From NCBI RefSeq assembly GCF_002944315.1, contig NZ_CP024314.1, positions 1,674,001-1,738,000 of the forward strand: a stretch of 64,000 bases of DNA, read 5' to 3'. The position numbers were made by a program, and so were the translations under genes. Within the stretch, counting starts at the first letter, position 1, and each line of letters begins with the position of its first letter. The stretch is from Rhizobium sp. NXC24. GTDB taxonomy: Bacteria; Pseudomonadota; Alphaproteobacteria; Rhizobiales; Rhizobiaceae. The notes under the pieces were generated by a model, which was not told where the DNA came from, did no database searches, and was given only the letters and a program-made list of their open reading frames with translations. Of this stretch, positions 62,119-64,000 are shown in pieces.

Positions 62119-64000
62119 TCACGGGATTATTAGATCGTGCCCCCCGCTAAGATCAGCGGTGTCCAACTCGGAGCCATCGATTCGAATTTCGCCCTGATGC
62201 ACGCCCCTGGAATTCAACACTTCGAATGAGCCGTGAGCTGTGTCAACTGCATATAGGGTCCCGTCTTGCGCCTGATATACCGTTCTATTGTTTGCCGCAG
62301 AGATCGTTGTCGATTTCGTCCAACCGTTGGCATCGGCCACCTGTCTGGTAATGGTATTAATTTTAGCTACCCTTTCATTTGGCGCCAAATTCTGCAGCGA
62401 CGAGTAGAAATCGGTAGAGGATGGAATTGTCGAAGCTGGGGGTTGGTAAACGCTCCAATTTCCATCTGTCGCTTGTGCCACGCGATACCATTGGCCATCC
62501 GCCCCTTGGACAGCAAATCGCTGCTCGCCGTTGACGTAGTACGTGTTAATCTCCTGAATGCCATCCTTCAGGGCCAACCCACTAACAGTATCAATCACTT
62601 CGTCCGCCAAACTATATGCGCCTGAAGGTTTGCTGGGTCCCAAACACTCGTTGTGTACCCATACTGGTTCCGCTTGGTCGTTGCCTGCCTGCTTGACAAA
62701 ATAAGTATGAAAATCTGCAATCGTCAGATTGTAGGCGTCGAACGACTTATCCTCGACGCGGACGTTGACAACCGAACTCCAGCCTCCGTCGGCATTAAAC
62801 AATTTTTCGCCTGGACGCAGGTCGTGGGCGGCTACCCACGCGCCGTTTTTAATTGCCCCCTGATATAGGTGACCTTCCGGCAGTGATACCGGGACAGTCC
62901 TACCCTCCGAGAGGACAGCGAAGAACGGATGGTTCGTCGTCGTAGTAATTGTTTGACGCGCTCCAGTTGCATCCGACCTCACAGTGAGACGTAAGGTTTC
63001 CGTATGTTTCTCGGTGATCCTCGCAAGCGTTAGCTTATAGGCTGCGTGACCCTGTTCATCTTGTGACCAGACGAGTGTCTTTCCTGGACGAATTCGGCTG
63101 ATCGCCGTGAAGCCATCGACCGTCTTGACCAAGGTCGAAGCATCAAAGGAGCAGCCCGTTGAGCACGTGCCTCCAGCGCAAGCGCCTTCCCCTTCAATCG
63201 CCTTCCCTGCGTTGGTTCCACCACCGGCATATACTTCGAGCCCGAGGGAGGCACCAGCGATGACGAGCTGGGCGATACTATCATAGCCAATCTGTTTCCA
63301 CGTCTCCGCCACAGACGGTCGATATTGCTGCAGCAGCGCGATGATGCTCTGGCGTTCGTCATACACCGCCTGCTTGAGCGCTTGGTTTGCGGTCCCCTCA
63401 AAATGACCGCTGAGAATTTCGTCCTCGATTTCACGATACCCGTTGTCGGGCAAATCCATGAGTGTCGAAAGATAGTCCGATGATACATAGTATTCCGCAG
63501 CGATCAGCGCATCCTTGATGGCCGATACGCAAGCGGGTCCCTTTGGTGCCGCATCACATGCTGTCTTGAGCTGCTGATCGGTCTGTCTGTCCTCTTGATC
63601 GTATTGATCGACCATAGACTGGTATTTGGTGATCTGCGCATCAGAGCAGGTTCCACTGTCCTGGCATTCCGCCAGCTTTGCTTTTGCCACAACACGAGAA
63701 CGCGCCTTGTTCTGTGCCAGGTAATTGTACTGGAAGTTGGCCGCCCCATAGGCGGCACCTTCACCTCCGCCAACTATACCACCGGCGGCCGCACTCAAGC
63801 TGGCACCGAGCAGCGTGGCAAGGGTCTGCTTGTCTGCGGCCGACAATGTGCTGTCCTTCAGCATGCCCTTAACGAGATCTGCGATCGCCGGCGCGAGCAA
63901 AGTCGAGGCCGCGCCGCCGAGGGCGCCTTTGAGCGCTCCCTCCCAGCCGTTGACGCCACCAAGCAGACCGCCGCCGATGGCGTGTAGTAGTGCGCGGCCG
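62119..64000 (-). CDS. Polymorphic toxin C-terminal part (HINT + colicin E3-like nuclease), 5' end outside window
   Basis: Open to the window edge, so the N-terminal part of a filamentous-haemagglutinin/CdiA-like protein lies beyond 64000. The visible start (GRALLHAIGGGLLGGVNGWEGALKGALGGAASTLLAPAI) is the usual pre-toxin hydrophobic Gly/Ala region. Then comes a HINT self-cleaving domain (CSFDASTLVKTVDGFTAISRIRPG, TTTNHPFFAV, FHTYFVKQ) ending at VWVHNEC. The last 170 residues are the toxin tip; AVDTAHGSFEVLNSRGVHQGE has D-x2-H-x3-E spacing identical to the Asp/His/Glu of colicin E3's 16S rRNA nuclease. An immunity gene follows. Confidence 0.88.
   Translation of the reverse strand, partial: GRALLHAIGGGLLGGVNGWEGALKGALGGAASTLLAPAIADLVKGMLKDSTLSAADKQTLATLLGASLSAAAGGIVGGGEGAAYGAANFQYNYLAQNKARSRVVAKAKLAECQDSGTCSDAQITKYQSMVDQYDQEDRQTDQQLKTACDAAPKGPACVSAIKDALIAAEYYVSSDYLSTLMDLPDNGYREIEDEILSGHFEGTANQALKQAVYDERQSIIALLQQYRPSVAETWKQIGYDSIAQLVIAGASLGLEVYAGGGTNAGKAIEGEGACAGGTCSTGCSFDASTLVKTVDGFTAISRIRPGKTLVWSQDEQGHAAYKLTLARITEKHTETLRLTVRSDATGARQTITTTTNHPFFAVLSEGRTVPVSLPEGHLYQGAIKNGAWVAAHDLRPGEKLFNADGGWSSVVNVRVEDKSFDAYNLTIADFHTYFVKQAGNDQAEPVWVHNECLGPSKPSGAYSLADEVIDTVSGLALKDGIQEINTYYVNGEQRFAVQGADGQWYRVAQATDGNWSVYQPPASTIPSSTDFYSSLQNLAPNERVAKINTITRQVADANGWTKSTTISAANNRTVYQAQDGTLYAVDTAHGSFEVLNSRGVHQGEIRIDGSELDTADLSGGHDLIIP

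Overview
The window looks like a chromosome or megaplasmid segment from a Rhizobiaceae-type alphaproteobacterium (Rhizobium/Agrobacterium group). This is inferred from the high-GC coding style, a membrane PQQ glucose dehydrogenase, a DUF763 gene, an Agrobacterium-like galactarolactone/keto-deoxygalactarate gene set with a TRAP transporter, and several IS66-family elements. No tRNA, rRNA or CRISPR array was seen. All protein assignments come from reading motifs by eye; no database search was run.

Region 1 (1-25.8 kb) is intact metabolic DNA. It holds the 3' part of gcd, an isochorismatase-fold hydrolase, a GFA-type zinc protein, a quinone-oxidoreductase-like enzyme, a DUF763 gene and two glycosyltransferase genes. 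One of these is a three-module fusion (GT2 + GtrA + GT39/ArnT-like). Next come a TRAP transporter with galactarolactone isomerase, keto-deoxygalactarate dehydratase and a FadR-type regulator, which form a hexaric/hexuronic acid catabolic unit with a good palindromic operator candidate. The last block, 16.7-25.8 kb, has two paralogous solute-binding proteins, a permease-ATPase fusion, a GNAT acetyltransferase, an M20 deacetylase and three flavin monooxygenases. This gene set matches the S-alkyl-cysteine sulfur salvage pathway known from Bacillus (ytm/yxe/sna/snd genes).

Region 2 (25.8-60.3 kb) is an accessory island full of mobile elements and large conflict-type genes. It contains an OLD-like AAA ATPase with a DUF4435-like domain cut by an in-frame TAG, and a frameshifted integrase-type transposase. 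Three complete IS66 elements have different subtypes; each has imperfect terminal inverted repeats and a perfect 8-bp target duplication that I could read directly (30242-34977, 44009-46836, 57245-60068). The first carries an antisense group II intron inside tnpC. Between them lie a DUF4011-type helicase/nuclease with two small upstream genes, a secreted hydrolase/lipoprotein/metalloprotease group, a Cap4-nuclease STAND ATPase (Avs-like) split by one in-frame TGA from a 1,082-aa helical-repeat C-terminal part, and an AlbA_2 (Schlafen-like) gene split by an IS66. Most of the large genes here carry exactly one lesion (stop, frameshift or insertion), so the island looks like a recently decaying, or phase-silenced, defence island.

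Region 3 (60.3-64.0 kb) holds small accessory genes and then the C-terminal part of a filamentous-haemagglutinin/CdiA-type polymorphic toxin running in from beyond the right edge. It has a HINT pretoxin domain, a VHNEC boundary and a C-terminal domain with the D-x2-H-x3-E pattern of colicin E3-type 16S rRNA nucleases. An Imm45-like immunity gene follows 15 bases downstream.
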